From contig JBBIIC010000006.1 in assembly GCA_037446725.1 (NCBI GenBank), positions 1 through 64,000 of the forward strand: a stretch of 64,000 bases of DNA, read 5' to 3'. This DNA is from JBBIIC01 sp037446725. Its GTDB lineage: Bacteria; Actinomycetota; Coriobacteriia; Anaerosomatales; SLCP01. The first letter of the stretch is position 1. Every line of letters begins with the position of its first letter. Made by a program: the position numbers and the translations under genes. The notes under the pieces were generated by a model that was given only the letters and a program-made list of their open reading frames with translations, was not told where the DNA came from and searched no databases. Shown in pieces: positions 32,398-42,556 of this stretch.

Positions 32398-34047
32398 TTA
32401 CTGCTCCAGCCAGACTTTCTGGAAGTCGAACAGGCCGGTGGCGCTGTAGACACCCTCCATGACGCGATCCGAAGCCACGTGGCGGTGGCGATAGAACATG
32501 AGCGGAACCAGAGGCGTGTCCTCGCCAACCTTCATCTCGATCTCGCGGTACATCTCGATGCGCGCATCATCGTCGACCGTGGTGCGCGCCTCCTCGAGCA
32601 TCGCGTCAACCTCGGCGTTGCTGTAGCCGGTGTAGTTGTCGCCCGAGCCGGTCTTGAAGAGCGGATAGAGGAAGTTGTCCATGATCGGGTAGTCGGCGAT
32701 CCAGCCGAGGCGACCGATCTGGTAGTCCTTCGCATCGAGCTTGTCAAGGTACGCTGCCCACTCGGTGCCGGCCAGCTCCGACTCGATCCCAATCTCGGCA
32801 AGATCAGCCTGCACCAGCTGCATGATGTCCTCGTGACCGGCGCCGCTGTTGAACTCCAGGGTGATCTTCGGGAAGCCTTCACCCTCCGGATAGCCGGCCT
32901 CGGCAAGCAGGGACTTGGCCTCCTCGACGTCGTAGCGCGCGTACTCGAATCCGCTCTCCTGGAACCCGAAGATGCCCTCGGGCGCGATACCCGTGGCTGG
33001 CTCGCGGGTGTCCTCGAAGACGGTGGTGCAGATGGCCTGACGGTCGATGGCGAGCGAGAGTGCCGCGCGCACGACCGGGTCGCTCAGGACCTCGTCTCCG
33101 TTGTTCATGAGCAGGAAGTAAGTCGCGAGCTCGGTGCCAAGCGAGACCTGCTCACCCGGGTTGAGAGTGTAGCCGTCCGGGCTCTCTCCCCACTCGTCGA
33201 TCGTCGTCTGGATCTGCCCGGACGGGATGCTCGTGAAGTCCACGTTGCCCGCCTGGAACTCGAGGAACGCGGTGTCCTCATCGGCGAAGATCTTGAACTC
33301 GATCCCGTCAATGTACGGAGCATCACCGTAGTAGTCGGCGAACTTCTCGACCTTGATGTACTGGTCGTGTGCCCACGCTTCGGTCATCTTGAACGGGCCG
33401 TTCCCGATGGGCATCTCGCCGAAGTCACCGGCCTCCACGGCCTCGGCGGGAACCGGGGCGAGAGCCGGGTGGCCGACGACGGACTCGAAGTCGGCGAAGC
33501 CGTAGTTGAGGGTGACCTCGAGCGTGTAGTCGTCGATGACCTTGACGCCCTCGAGCTCGGTCGCCGAGCCGTCCTGCATCTTGTCATAGCCCTTGACGGC
33601 CGAGAGGTGATACGAGATCTCGGACTCGTTCACGGGGTTGCAGATGCGTTCCCACGCGTACTTGAAGTCCTCTGCCGTAACGTCAGTGCCGTCGTGGAAC
33701 TTCGCGCCCTCAACGAGATTGAACGTCCACACGGTTGCGTCGTCATTGGACTCCCAGGTCTCGGCAGCAGCCGGCATGACCTCGGAAGTGATCGGATCGA
33801 AGGCCACGAGGCTGTCGAAGAGCACCTGGCCGACCTGGGTACCCTCTGATTCCTGCAGGTTCACGGGATCTATGTAGGCGGGCTCGCTGATGAAGTAGTT
33901 GAACGTGCCGCCCTCAACGGGACCCTCGGAGACCGGTTCCTCCGAGACCGGCTCCTCCTCGCCGCCGCACCCAGCCAGACCGAGCACTGAGAGCGCGAGC
34001 CCGAGCACAAGGAGAAGCGCGATAGACTTGCGCCATCTCTCTGACAA
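32398..34047 (-). CDS. oppA: Peptide ABC transporter substrate-binding lipoprotein (OppA/DppA type)
   Basis: A 549-aa family 5 extracellular solute-binding protein. The lipoprotein signal peptide ends in the lipobox LGLAGC, so the protein would be lipid-anchored outside the membrane. Family segments include WTFNLVEGAKFHDGTDVTA, NGPFKMTEAW and VRAALSLAIDRQAI. The start is TTG 34047, with GGAGG 7 bases upstream. It heads the oppABCDF operon and should bind oligopeptides; specificity is not readable. Confidence 0.92.
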   Translation of the reverse strand: MSERWRKSIALLLVLGLALSVLGLAGCGGEEEPVSEEPVSEGPVEGGTFNYFISEPAYIDPVNLQESEGTQVGQVLFDSLVAFDPITSEVMPAAAETWESNDDATVWTFNLVEGAKFHDGTDVTAEDFKYAWERICNPVNESEISYHLSAVKGYDKMQDGSATELEGVKVIDDYTLEVTLNYGFADFESVVGHPALAPVPAEAVEAGDFGEMPIGNGPFKMTEAWAHDQYIKVEKFADYYGDAPYIDGIEFKIFADEDTAFLEFQAGNVDFTSIPSGQIQTTIDEWGESPDGYTLNPGEQVSLGTELATYFLLMNNGDEVLSDPVVRAALSLAIDRQAICTTVFEDTREPATGIAPEGIFGFQESGFEYARYDVEEAKSLLAEAGYPEGEGFPKITLEFNSGAGHEDIMQLVQADLAEIGIESELAGTEWAAYLDKLDAKDYQIGRLGWIADYPIMDNFLYPLFKTGSGDNYTGYSNAEVDAMLEEARTTVDDDARIEMYREIEMKVGEDTPLVPLMFYRHRHVASDRVMEGVYSATGLFDFQKVWLEQ

Positions 34048-34247
34048 CGTAGTGCCTCCCTTCCAGCATCGTACGGTTATCACGGCCGCGACCTACGACA
34101 CACGCAGGCGACCACTGCGCGCCTCGCGGCCTTTTCGCAGCCGTTCCAGCCGCTTCACCACACGCGGCACTATTCAGTCTCCGCCTGTTTGGGCACGATG
34201 GCAAGCGGCACAAGCAGGTATGTTCCGTGAAGTGAGCCCGGCGAGAA

Positions 34248-34269
34248 GCGGGTCCTGAGTAGGGCCCGC
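34248..34269 (-). terminator. Hairpin downstream of secG
   Basis: The 8-bp stem GCGGGTCC / GGGCCCGC (one G-T pair) with a 6-base loop is followed on the minus strand by TTCTC. It lies 37 bases past the secG stop and may end the long glycolytic transcript. Confidence 0.5.
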
Positions 34270-34305
34270 CCGGCAATTCAAGATTCTGCGAGGCGCGTTG
34301 TCGCG

Positions 34306-34551
34306 CTATGCGCCCGGAGAGTAGGTGACCATCAGCAGCAAGGTTGTCACGGCGAAGGTGATCGCGGCCGCGATGGTGAAGCGGTCCAGGTTCTTCTCTA
34401 TGATGCCCGTTCCGGCGGAGGTCGGTGACATGACGCCGGTGAACATCGAGGAGACCCCGGTGCCCTTCCCGGAGTGCAGCAGTATGAGCACCACGAGCCC
34501 GACGCTAGCGAGCACGTGGATTACGAGCAGGAAGCCGACAAGCACGTTCAC
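34306..34551 (-). CDS. secG: Preprotein translocase subunit SecG
   Basis: An 81-aa protein with two membrane helices (~3-23, ~58-78) and the SecG loop LHSGKGTGVSSMF. It is an accessory subunit of the SecYEG channel. The start is GTG 34551, with AAGGAG 8 bases upstream. secG at the end of the gap-pgk-tpiA-gpmI run is a common Gram-positive arrangement. Confidence 0.93.
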   Translation of the reverse strand: MNVLVGFLLVIHVLASVGLVVLILLHSGKGTGVSSMFTGVMSPTSAGTGIIEKNLDRFTIAAAITFAVTTLLLMVTYSPGA

Positions 34552-34600
34552 CGAGGATTCTCCTTACGTTGGTTCGCGATCACCCCGACCGCGCGACCAT

Positions 34601-36139
34601 TCAGTATAGCAGGAGGTTGTGGCCCGTCCACTCCCGGGGCCGCTCCACGCCAATCAGCGCGAGTACCGTCGGTGCGACGTCGGCAAGGATGCCGCCTCCC
34701 ACGAGACCGGAGATCCGATCGTCAACGACGATGAGCGGCACATCCGACGTAGTGTGCGCGGTGAACGGCCCTGAACCATCGGGTTCGACCATGCGCTCCG
34801 CATTGCCGTGATCAGCCGTGATGACGACAGTCCCACCCTTTCCCATCACGGCGGCAACGACCCGCCCGACGCCCTCGTCCACCGCCTCCACGGCAGTCAC
34901 CGCGGCATCGAAGACGCCCGTATGTCCGACCATATCGCAGTTCGCGTAGTTCACGATGTAGACGTCGGCACGCTGCTCTTCGATGGCACGGACGAGCTCC
35001 TCGGTGACCCCGGGCGCGCTCATCTCGGGCTGCAGGTCATACGTGGGCACGCGCGGACTCGGGACGAGGACCCGTTCCTCCCCCGCTTTGGGTGCCTCGG
35101 CGCCCCCGTTGAGGAAGAACGTGACATGTGCGTACTTCTCCGTCTCGGAGATGTGGAGCTGGCGAAGACCCGACTCGGCGAGCACGTCGGCGAGCACACA
35201 GCACGGGAGGTCCTTCTCGAACGCAACGGGCGCGGGGATGGTCGGGTCGTACTCGGTCAGGCACACGAAATGAACCGCGGGCCAGGCGTGCCGGGCGAAC
35301 CCGGAGAACGCCGGATCGACGAACACCCGCGTTAGCTCACGCGCTCGGTCGGGGCGGAAGTTGAAGAACACGACAGCGTCTCCGTCCGAGACCGTACCGA
35401 CCGCTCCCTCACCCGTGCAGATCACCACCGGTTCTACGAACTCGTCGGTGACGCCTGCCGCGTGCGACGCGGCGACGGCGGCCGGCGCGCTCGTCGCGAC
35501 GGCCCCTTCCCCCTCGACGAGCGCCTTCCACGCCTTCTCGACTCGCTCCCAACGGTTGTCACGGTCCATCGCGTAGTAGCGGCCTGCGACGCTGGCGATA
35601 CGCCCGACACCCTCGGCAGCGAGGAAGCTCTCGACCGCCTCGACGAAGCCGAGGCCCGAGTCGGGCGCTACGTCGCGGCCGTCCAGGAAGGCGTGCACGA
35701 AGATGCGGGTTGCACCACGGGCCTTGGCGAGGCGCACCAGAGCGTAGAGGTGGTCGAGATGGCTGTGCACCCCGCCGTCCGAGAGCAGGCCCATGAAGTG
35801 GACGGCTCTGCCCGCGGAGACAGCGGCGTCAACCGCGGCGCTCAGGACGGGGTTCTCGAAGAAGGTCCCTTCCTCGATCGCCTTCGAAATACGCGTGAGC
35901 TCCTGATACACGATGCGGCCCGCCCCGATGTTGAGGTGGCCGACCTCCGAGTTCCCCATCTGTCCGTCCGGGAGGCCGACGGCCTCGCCTGAGGCCCTCA
36001 GGGCTGCATGGGGCCAGCGGTCGAACAGCTCGTCGAGCACCGGCGTGTTCGCAGCGGCGATGGCGTTGCCCGGCCCGGGTCCGGCCAGCCCGTACCCGTC
36101 CATGATGACGAGACAGAGCGGCAGGCCTGTCGCACTCAC
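34601..36139 (-). CDS. gpmI: 2,3-bisphosphoglycerate-independent phosphoglycerate mutase
   Basis: A 512-aa GpmI that interconverts 3- and 2-phosphoglycerate through a phosphoserine. It has the metal-site start VIMDGYG, nucleophile MGNSEVGHLNIGAGR and the C-terminal metal motif ITADHGNAE. GTG 36139 overlaps the tpiA stop (GTGA). It belongs to the lower glycolysis operon. Confidence 0.97.
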   Translation of the reverse strand: MSATGLPLCLVIMDGYGLAGPGPGNAIAAANTPVLDELFDRWPHAALRASGEAVGLPDGQMGNSEVGHLNIGAGRIVYQELTRISKAIEEGTFFENPVLSAAVDAAVSAGRAVHFMGLLSDGGVHSHLDHLYALVRLAKARGATRIFVHAFLDGRDVAPDSGLGFVEAVESFLAAEGVGRIASVAGRYYAMDRDNRWERVEKAWKALVEGEGAVATSAPAAVAASHAAGVTDEFVEPVVICTGEGAVGTVSDGDAVVFFNFRPDRARELTRVFVDPAFSGFARHAWPAVHFVCLTEYDPTIPAPVAFEKDLPCCVLADVLAESGLRQLHISETEKYAHVTFFLNGGAEAPKAGEERVLVPSPRVPTYDLQPEMSAPGVTEELVRAIEEQRADVYIVNYANCDMVGHTGVFDAAVTAVEAVDEGVGRVVAAVMGKGGTVVITADHGNAERMVEPDGSGPFTAHTTSDVPLIVVDDRISGLVGGGILADVAPTVLALIGVERPREWTGHNLLLY

Positions 36140-36903
36140 CGGGCGGCCTCACAGATCTCGGCGAACGAGGCCGCCTCGAGCGCGGCCCCGCCGACGAGTG
36201 CACCGTCGATGTCCGGCTCCGCGAAGAACATCGCGGCATTCTCGGGCTTGACCGAACCTCCGTAGAGGACGCGCGTCGACATCGCCGCAGGTGGGCCGAA
36301 CGTCGCTCCGACCGTCGCCCTGATGGACCGGGCGACGTCGTTCGCACCTTCAGGGGTCGGTGTGCGCCCAGTGCCGATCGCCCAGATCGGTTCGTATGCG
36401 ATGACCAGACGGGCGGCGTCCTCGGCGGACACGCCCTCGATCCCCGCACGGACCTGCGCCCGCACGAACTGCTCGGTCTCCTCCGCCTCGCGGACCGCAA
36501 GCGACTCGCCGACACACACGATCGGCACCATGCCGGCCGCGAAGACCGCGTGGACCTTCTTGTTGACGGTCTCGTCGGTCTCGCCGAAGTACTCCCGGCG
36601 CTCGGAGTGACCCACGATGACGTAGCCGCAGCGCAGGTCGACGAGCATGCGGGGCGCGATCGCACCGGTGTAGGCACCCTCGGCCTCCCAGTGCACGTCC
36701 TGCGCACCGAGGCCCATTGTCAGCCGGTCAAGCTCGATCACGGTCGACACGCTCTTCAGCGCCGTGAACGGCGGGCAGACCACGACCTCGACTTCCTCCC
36801 AGAGCCCGGAGACGAGCGGCTCGATGTTCTGGGTGAGGATCGCGCCCTCCCCGGCGGTCTTGTACATCTTCCAGTTGCCCGCGACCATCGGTCGGCGTGC
36901 CAT
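36136..36903 (-). CDS. tpiA: Triosephosphate isomerase
   Basis: A 255-aa TIM barrel enzyme with catalytic Lys (AGNWKMYK), His (VGHSERREYFGE) and Glu (AYEPIWAIGTG). It interconverts dihydroxyacetone phosphate and glyceraldehyde 3-phosphate. ATG 36903, with GGGAGG 6 bases upstream, is preferred over a GTG two codons earlier. The gene lies 11 bases after pgk. Confidence 0.97.
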   Translation of the reverse strand: MARRPMVAGNWKMYKTAGEGAILTQNIEPLVSGLWEEVEVVVCPPFTALKSVSTVIELDRLTMGLGAQDVHWEAEGAYTGAIAPRMLVDLRCGYVIVGHSERREYFGETDETVNKKVHAVFAAGMVPIVCVGESLAVREAEETEQFVRAQVRAGIEGVSAEDAARLVIAYEPIWAIGTGRTPTPEGANDVARSIRATVGATFGPPAAMSTRVLYGGSVKPENAAMFFAEPDIDGALVGGAALEAASFAEICEAAR

Positions 36904-36914
36904 ACGCACCCTCC

Positions 36915-38102
36915 CTATCTGTCGAGCAGGGCCTCGAGGCCCGGCAGACTCGATCCTTCGAGAAGCTTCATCGAGGCGCCGCCACCGGTCGATACGAAGG
37001 TGACCCGCTCCTCCAGGCCGAACTTCTTCAGCGCCGCTACCGAGTCACCCCCGCCGATGACCGACACGGCGCGGTTGTTGCGCGCAACGGCCGCCGCCAC
37101 CTCGCGGGTCCCCGCTTCGAAGGGCTTGAGCTCGAACACGCCCATCGGCCCGTTCCAGAAGATTGTGCGCGCCCCGGCGATCGCCTCCTTGAAGAGCTCC
37201 ACGCTCGTCGGCCCGATGTCGAGCCCCATCATGCCGGCCGGGATCTCCGCACGCCCGACGATGCTGGTGTCCGCGTCCTCCGCGAGGTCGGCAGCGGCGA
37301 CGAAATCGACCGGCAGCAACAGGTCGACGCCGTTGCCCGTCGCCTTGTCGAGCATGGCCTTGGCCGGTTCGACCCACTCGGCCTCCACGAGGCTCCGCCC
37401 GACGTCGATCCCCTTCGCCACAAGCGGGGTGAAGCACATCCCGCCACCGATGATGAGAGTGTCGACGCACTCGAGCAGCCGGTCGATCACACCGAACTTG
37501 TCCGAGACCTTGCTGCCACCGAGGATCGCCACGAACGGCCGCTCGGGGTCGGCCAGCATCCCGGTCAGCGTCTCTACCTCACGGGCGAGCAGCAGGCCGG
37601 CATACGCGGGCAGGTACCCGGCCACACCGGCGGTCGAGGCGTGGGCGCGATGCGCCGCGCCGAACGCGTCGTTGACGTATACGTCGCCGAGAGACGCCAG
37701 CTCGCGCGCGAAAACGGGATCGTTCGCCTTCTCACCCGGGTGGAAGCGAACGTTCTCGAGCATGAGGATCTCCCCGTCCACCATGCGGTCGACCGCTTCG
37801 TGGGCCTCCCTGCCGACGATGTCGTCGACGAAGACCACGTTGCGGCCGAGCAGCCGCTGCAGCACGCCGCGCACGGGGCGCAGCGAGTAGCGCGGGTCCG
37901 GCTCGCCCTTCGGCCGGCCCAGGTGGCTCATGATGATGACGCGCGCGCCGTGGTCGACGAGGTAGCGAAGGGTGGGCAGTGCCGCGCGCACACGCGTGTC
38001 GTCGGTGACCGAACCCTCCTGTAGCGGAACGTTGAAGTCAACGCGCACGAGCGCGCGCCTCCCGCGGACATCGGCATCTTTCACGGTCAGCTTCGCGAAC
38101 AT
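36915..38102 (-). CDS. pgk: Phosphoglycerate kinase
   Basis: A 395-aa enzyme with the N-terminal substrate motif RVDFNVPL, SHLGRPKGEPD, the VNDAFG segment, ILGGSKVSDK and the C-terminal GGGDSVAALKKF and STGGGASMKLLEG. It transfers phosphate from 1,3-bisphosphoglycerate to ADP. Start ATG follows GGGAGG. It is separated from gap by a 66-base hairpin-containing gap. Confidence 0.97.
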   Translation of the reverse strand: MFAKLTVKDADVRGRRALVRVDFNVPLQEGSVTDDTRVRAALPTLRYLVDHGARVIIMSHLGRPKGEPDPRYSLRPVRGVLQRLLGRNVVFVDDIVGREAHEAVDRMVDGEILMLENVRFHPGEKANDPVFARELASLGDVYVNDAFGAAHRAHASTAGVAGYLPAYAGLLLAREVETLTGMLADPERPFVAILGGSKVSDKFGVIDRLLECVDTLIIGGGMCFTPLVAKGIDVGRSLVEAEWVEPAKAMLDKATGNGVDLLLPVDFVAAADLAEDADTSIVGRAEIPAGMMGLDIGPTSVELFKEAIAGARTIFWNGPMGVFELKPFEAGTREVAAAVARNNRAVSVIGGGDSVAALKKFGLEERVTFVSTGGGASMKLLEGSSLPGLEALLDR

Positions 38103-38119
38103 ACACCCTCCCTGCGCAC

Positions 38120-38145
38120 GGCCGCCGGGAGCCCGGGATGCGGCC
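38120..38145 (-). other. GC-rich hairpin between gap and pgk
   Basis: Nested inverted repeats (GGCCGC/GCGGCC around CCGGG/CCCGG) lie in the gap-pgk spacer. No T-run follows. Such spacers often mark an mRNA processing or stability element giving different gap and pgk levels. Confidence 0.35.
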
Positions 38146-38168
38146 GCCGGCGGGCCAGACGGAGCGGA

Positions 38169-39173
<1,005 letters not shown>

Positions 39174-39270
39174 GTGGATCCCTCCTCCGGAATGGGCGCG
39201 GACCCGAGTGCCCGACGCCACACGAACGCCCGCTCCGCGGCATGCGGCACGGGCGCGACCTTCCCTATCG

Positions 39271-40212
39271 TCAGTGTTCCCCTGAGGAGTCGCCCGAAGC
39301 GAGCTCCTCGATACGCCTGATCCTATGATATACCGCCGACTTCGAGAGCGGCGGATCGGCCAGCTCGCCGAGTTCGCGCAGGCTGACGTCCGGGTGTTCG
39401 AGCCTGAGCTCGGCGAGCTCCCTGAGGGCACGGGGCAGATTCTCAAGACCGCGGGTAGCCTTGAGAGTCCTGATCGCCTCGATCTGCGTCATTGCTGCCT
39501 GGGCGGACTTCTGCAGGTTCGCCGTCTCGGCGTTCACGAGCCGGTTCACCTCGTTGCGCATCGACTTCACGATGCGGACGTCCTCCGTGCGCAGGAGAGC
39601 CCGGTGGGCGCCCACGAGCGCGAGAAAGGTCACGATGGGCTCCGCACCCTTGAGGTAGACCGCCTGCAGCCCGCGCCGCTGCGTCACCTTGGCATGGATG
39701 CCGAACCTGCCCATGAGCGCACGCAGTCCCTCGGCCATCTCCGGGGTCTCCGCCGTGAGCTCGAAGTGGAAGTCACCGTGCGGGTCGGCGACGAAACCGC
39801 CGCCGAGAAACGCGCCCCGCAGGTACGCGATCGCACAGCAGTCGCGCCGCACGAGCCGCGGTGAGATAGCGTACGTGAGTGCCAGGGCGTCGTCGAGGAT
39901 GCCGAGTTCGTTGAGCGCCTGCGGGAGCCTCGGCTGGCTGACCACGGTGATCAGGTAGTTGTTCGTCTTGTGGAGCACGCTGCGCCGCACGGTGAGCTCG
40001 GTCTTCAGATCGTACAGCCCGTGCAGCAGCTTGATCGTCTTGCGTGCGACAGGGGCGGTCTCCGTGGCGATCTCGAGGCGGTAGCGTTCCCGCCCGGTGA
40101 TGTGCAGCGTGCCCTCGATGCGCACGAGTGCTGCGAGCTCGGCCTTCAGACAGCACTGCCGCTTCGGCTCGATGCGCGAGAGCTCCTCTTTTACTTCAGC
40201 GGTGAACGACAC
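39271..40212 (-). CDS. whiA: WhiA sporulation/cell-division regulator
   Basis: A 313-aa WhiA with the degenerate LAGLIDADG-like domain (YLRGAFLGGGFVADP, ~125-200) and the C-terminal HTH (VSLRELGELADPPLSKSAVY). In actinobacteria WhiA controls division and sporulation genes; in Firmicutes it affects division without sporulation specificity. The start is GTG 40212, next to the yvcK stop. Its place after rapZ-yvcK is the conserved Gram-positive order. Confidence 0.95.
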   Translation of the reverse strand: MSFTAEVKEELSRIEPKRQCCLKAELAALVRIEGTLHITGRERYRLEIATETAPVARKTIKLLHGLYDLKTELTVRRSVLHKTNNYLITVVSQPRLPQALNELGILDDALALTYAISPRLVRRDCCAIAYLRGAFLGGGFVADPHGDFHFELTAETPEMAEGLRALMGRFGIHAKVTQRRGLQAVYLKGAEPIVTFLALVGAHRALLRTEDVRIVKSMRNEVNRLVNAETANLQKSAQAAMTQIEAIRTLKATRGLENLPRALRELAELRLEHPDVSLRELGELADPPLSKSAVYHRIRRIEELASGDSSGEH

Positions 40213-41184
40213 CTACGCGACCAGCCTCCCGAGGACGCGACGCAGTTTGTGATACGAGTGGTGACGATGGTCGGCGGGGTCGACGACGTCCGCTGCGACC
40301 ACGCGCACCCCCATCGCCTCGATGCGCGCGATGACAACCGGCCCCGCCTCGACGGCCTCGACCGGTTCGTCCCTATCTTCCCACATCACGCAGCGGCCGG
40401 GGTGCGCCGGCGAGCACTCCGGCTCGTGGACCACGACGACGTCGAGCGCCCCTTCCAGCCCGTGATCGAGCAGCGCCTGCACGTGATCGGCCGCGTCCAT
40501 GCCATTCGTCTCGCCTCGCATGTTCGCGACGTTGCACACGTAGACGCGCCGGGCAGAGGTCTGCCGGAGCGCTTCGGAGATTCCGGGCACGAGCAGGTTG
40601 GGCACGACGCTCGTGAAGAGACTGCCCGGGCCCATCACCACGGCCGACGCGCCGAGCACCTCGTCGACGGCCGGAGCATACGCGGTCGGGTCGCGCGGCT
40701 CGAGACGCACGTGGGTCACCGGCCCGTCGCTCACCGCGATGCGTGCCTGGCCCGACACGGGCTCCCCGAGCGCGTCGGTCGCGTGCAGCCACACGTCATC
40801 CAGGGTGGACGGGAGCACCCTGCCACGAGCGCCAAGCAGTCGTCCTGCCTCCTCGATGGCCTCTGGGAACCCCCCGGTGATGTCGGACAGAGCGGCGATC
40901 ACGAGGTTGCCGAGCGCGTGGCCGGCGAGCCCCTCGCCGTGCGGGAAGCGGTACTGGAAGAGTCGCCCGAGGACACTGTCGGCGTCTGAGAGGGCCACCA
41001 GGCAGTTGCGTACATCACCCGGTGGCAACATGCCGAGTTCGCGCCGAAGCAACCCGGACGACCCGCCGTCGTCTGCCATGGTGACGACGGCGGACGTCTC
41101 GAAACCAAGCTCGACGAGACAGCGCAAGACGTTCGGCAGGCCGGTGCCGCCGCCGACCGCGACCGCGCTGCGCATCTCGCTCAC
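40213..41184 (-). CDS. yvcK: YvcK/CofD-like UDP-sugar-binding protein
   Basis: A 323-aa protein with AVGGGTGLPNVLRCL at the N-terminus, MADDGGSSGLLRRE and the middle motif GPGSLFTSVVPNLLVPGI. YvcK (GlmR) binds UDP-GlcNAc and tunes carbon flow into cell-wall precursors. The start overlaps the rapZ stop by 4 bases (GTGA). Confidence 0.94.
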   Translation of the reverse strand: MSEMRSAVAVGGGTGLPNVLRCLVELGFETSAVVTMADDGGSSGLLRRELGMLPPGDVRNCLVALSDADSVLGRLFQYRFPHGEGLAGHALGNLVIAALSDITGGFPEAIEEAGRLLGARGRVLPSTLDDVWLHATDALGEPVSGQARIAVSDGPVTHVRLEPRDPTAYAPAVDEVLGASAVVMGPGSLFTSVVPNLLVPGISEALRQTSARRVYVCNVANMRGETNGMDAADHVQALLDHGLEGALDVVVVHEPECSPAHPGRCVMWEDRDEPVEAVEAGPVVIARIEAMGVRVVAADVVDPADHRHHSYHKLRRVLGRLVA

Positions 41185-42125
41185 CGGGCCTCACGGTCCT
41201 TCCCGATGTCCCGGTGACTTACCGCGACACGGAATCCGTGGGTGGACAGGAAGCGGGCCGTCTCCTCCGCCAGCGCGACGCTGCGGTGCATGCCGCCGGT
41301 GCACCCCAGTGCGATGACGAGGTGGGTCTTTCCCTCCATGAGGTAGCTCGGCACGAGGAGCTCGAGGAGGTCGAACCACTTCGCAAGGAACTCACCGGCC
41401 TCCTCGCGCTCGAGCACGAACCTGCGGACGGGGTCCTCGAGTCCGGTTCGTCCGCGCAGCGCCGGGATGTAATAGGGGTTGGGCAGGAAACGGACGTCCA
41501 TCACGATGTCGGCGTCGGTCGGCAGCCCGTACTTGAAACCGAAAGAGACAATGGTCACCGCGAGCGAGTCCGCGAGACTGCCGGTGAAGAACCTCTCACG
41601 AATGGTCGTGCGCAGCTCGGCCGGCTTGAGCTCGGTCGTGTCGATGATCAGGTCGGCCCGTTCGCGGATGTCCTCGAGCGCCTGACGCTCTGCGGCGATC
41701 GCGTCGACCACCGAGTCGCCCTCCGCACACAGCGGGTGCAAACGACGGGTCTCCTTGAACCTTCGGACGAGTGCCTCGTCGTCCGCCTCCAGGAAGAGCA
41801 GGTGGTACGGGACACCGGCGGCCTCGAGGTCGCGAAGCTCGCCCTGGAGCTCCTCGAAGAACTCCTTGGCGCGCACGTCGCAAACGACAGCGATACGCGC
41901 GATCCGGCTGCCGGGGAGCCGCGTCAGATCGACGAGCTGCCGGATGAAGGCGGGAGGCAGGTTGTCGATGCAGAAGTAGCCGAGGTCTTCGAAGGTGTGG
42001 ATCGCCTCGCTGCGCCCCGCTCCGGACATACCCGTGATGACGACGAGCTCTTTCTCGGCGGTGGTGCCGCCACGGGCACCCTCGGTTTCTGCGGTATCGG
42101 CGCACTCCTCGCGCTTCTCGGACAT
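41181..42125 (-). CDS. rapZ: RapZ/YvcJ RNase adapter nucleotide-binding protein
   Basis: A 314-aa P-loop protein: Walker A GMSGAGRS (~33-40), LGYFCIDNLPP, and the C-terminal domain with GCTGGMHRSV. RapZ-family proteins hydrolyse nucleotides and, in E. coli, direct small-RNA decay for GlmS control; in Gram-positives the role with YvcK is less clear. ATG 42125 has AGGAGG 5 bases upstream; a TTG just before is less likely. An acidic N-terminal extension of about 25 residues precedes the P-loop domain. Confidence 0.94.
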   Translation of the reverse strand: MSEKREECADTAETEGARGGTTAEKELVVITGMSGAGRSEAIHTFEDLGYFCIDNLPPAFIRQLVDLTRLPGSRIARIAVVCDVRAKEFFEELQGELRDLEAAGVPYHLLFLEADDEALVRRFKETRRLHPLCAEGDSVVDAIAAERQALEDIRERADLIIDTTELKPAELRTTIRERFFTGSLADSLAVTIVSFGFKYGLPTDADIVMDVRFLPNPYYIPALRGRTGLEDPVRRFVLEREEAGEFLAKWFDLLELLVPSYLMEGKTHLVIALGCTGGMHRSVALAEETARFLSTHGFRVAVSHRDIGKDREAR

Positions 42126-42148
42126 CAACGCCTCCTTGCCGGTCGAGG

Positions 42149-42496
42149 TCAGTCCTTGTCGATGGCCTTCGAGATGAGTGACGTCACCACCGAGATGATG
42201 ATCGCCGCGAGCACGGTGCGGAAGAAGCCGACCGTGTCCACCCCGGGCACGATCCAGCTGACGAGATAGGGCATGAGCGCGTTGACCACGAGCGAGAACA
42301 GTCCGAGGGTGATCACCGTGATCGGCAGGGTGAGCAGCTTGACCACCGGCTTCACCAGGGCGTTGACGACGCCGAGCACGAGGGCCGCCCAGAGCGCCGC
42401 GACTGGACCATCCACCTGGAGTAGGCCGCCGTCGGAAAGGTAGTAGACGCCGAAGATGACGACGGCGGACATGACGAGCCTCAGCACGAACTTCAC
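42149..42496 (-). CDS. Phage-holin-superfamily IV membrane protein (DUF360-like)
   Basis: A 115-aa protein with three to four membrane helices and the sequence ALVLGVVNALVKPVVKLLTLPITV, typical of the Phage_holin_4_2/YvlD family. These are chromosomal membrane proteins of uncertain function despite the name. It lies between uvrC and rapZ. Confidence 0.85.
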   Translation of the reverse strand: MKFVLRLVMSAVVIFGVYYLSDGGLLQVDGPVAALWAALVLGVVNALVKPVVKLLTLPITVITLGLFSLVVNALMPYLVSWIVPGVDTVGFFRTVLAAIIISVVTSLISKAIDKD

Positions 42497-42556
42497 GGCT
42501 GCCCCTTCCCTACGGTCGCGTGCCCGGTGACGAGAGTATACCCGCGAGACGGCGTG

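Noticed and set aside
42149..42496. Phage holin indicating a prophage
   Set aside because: This family is chromosomal and widespread; no other phage gene is near, and it sits between rapZ and uvrC.
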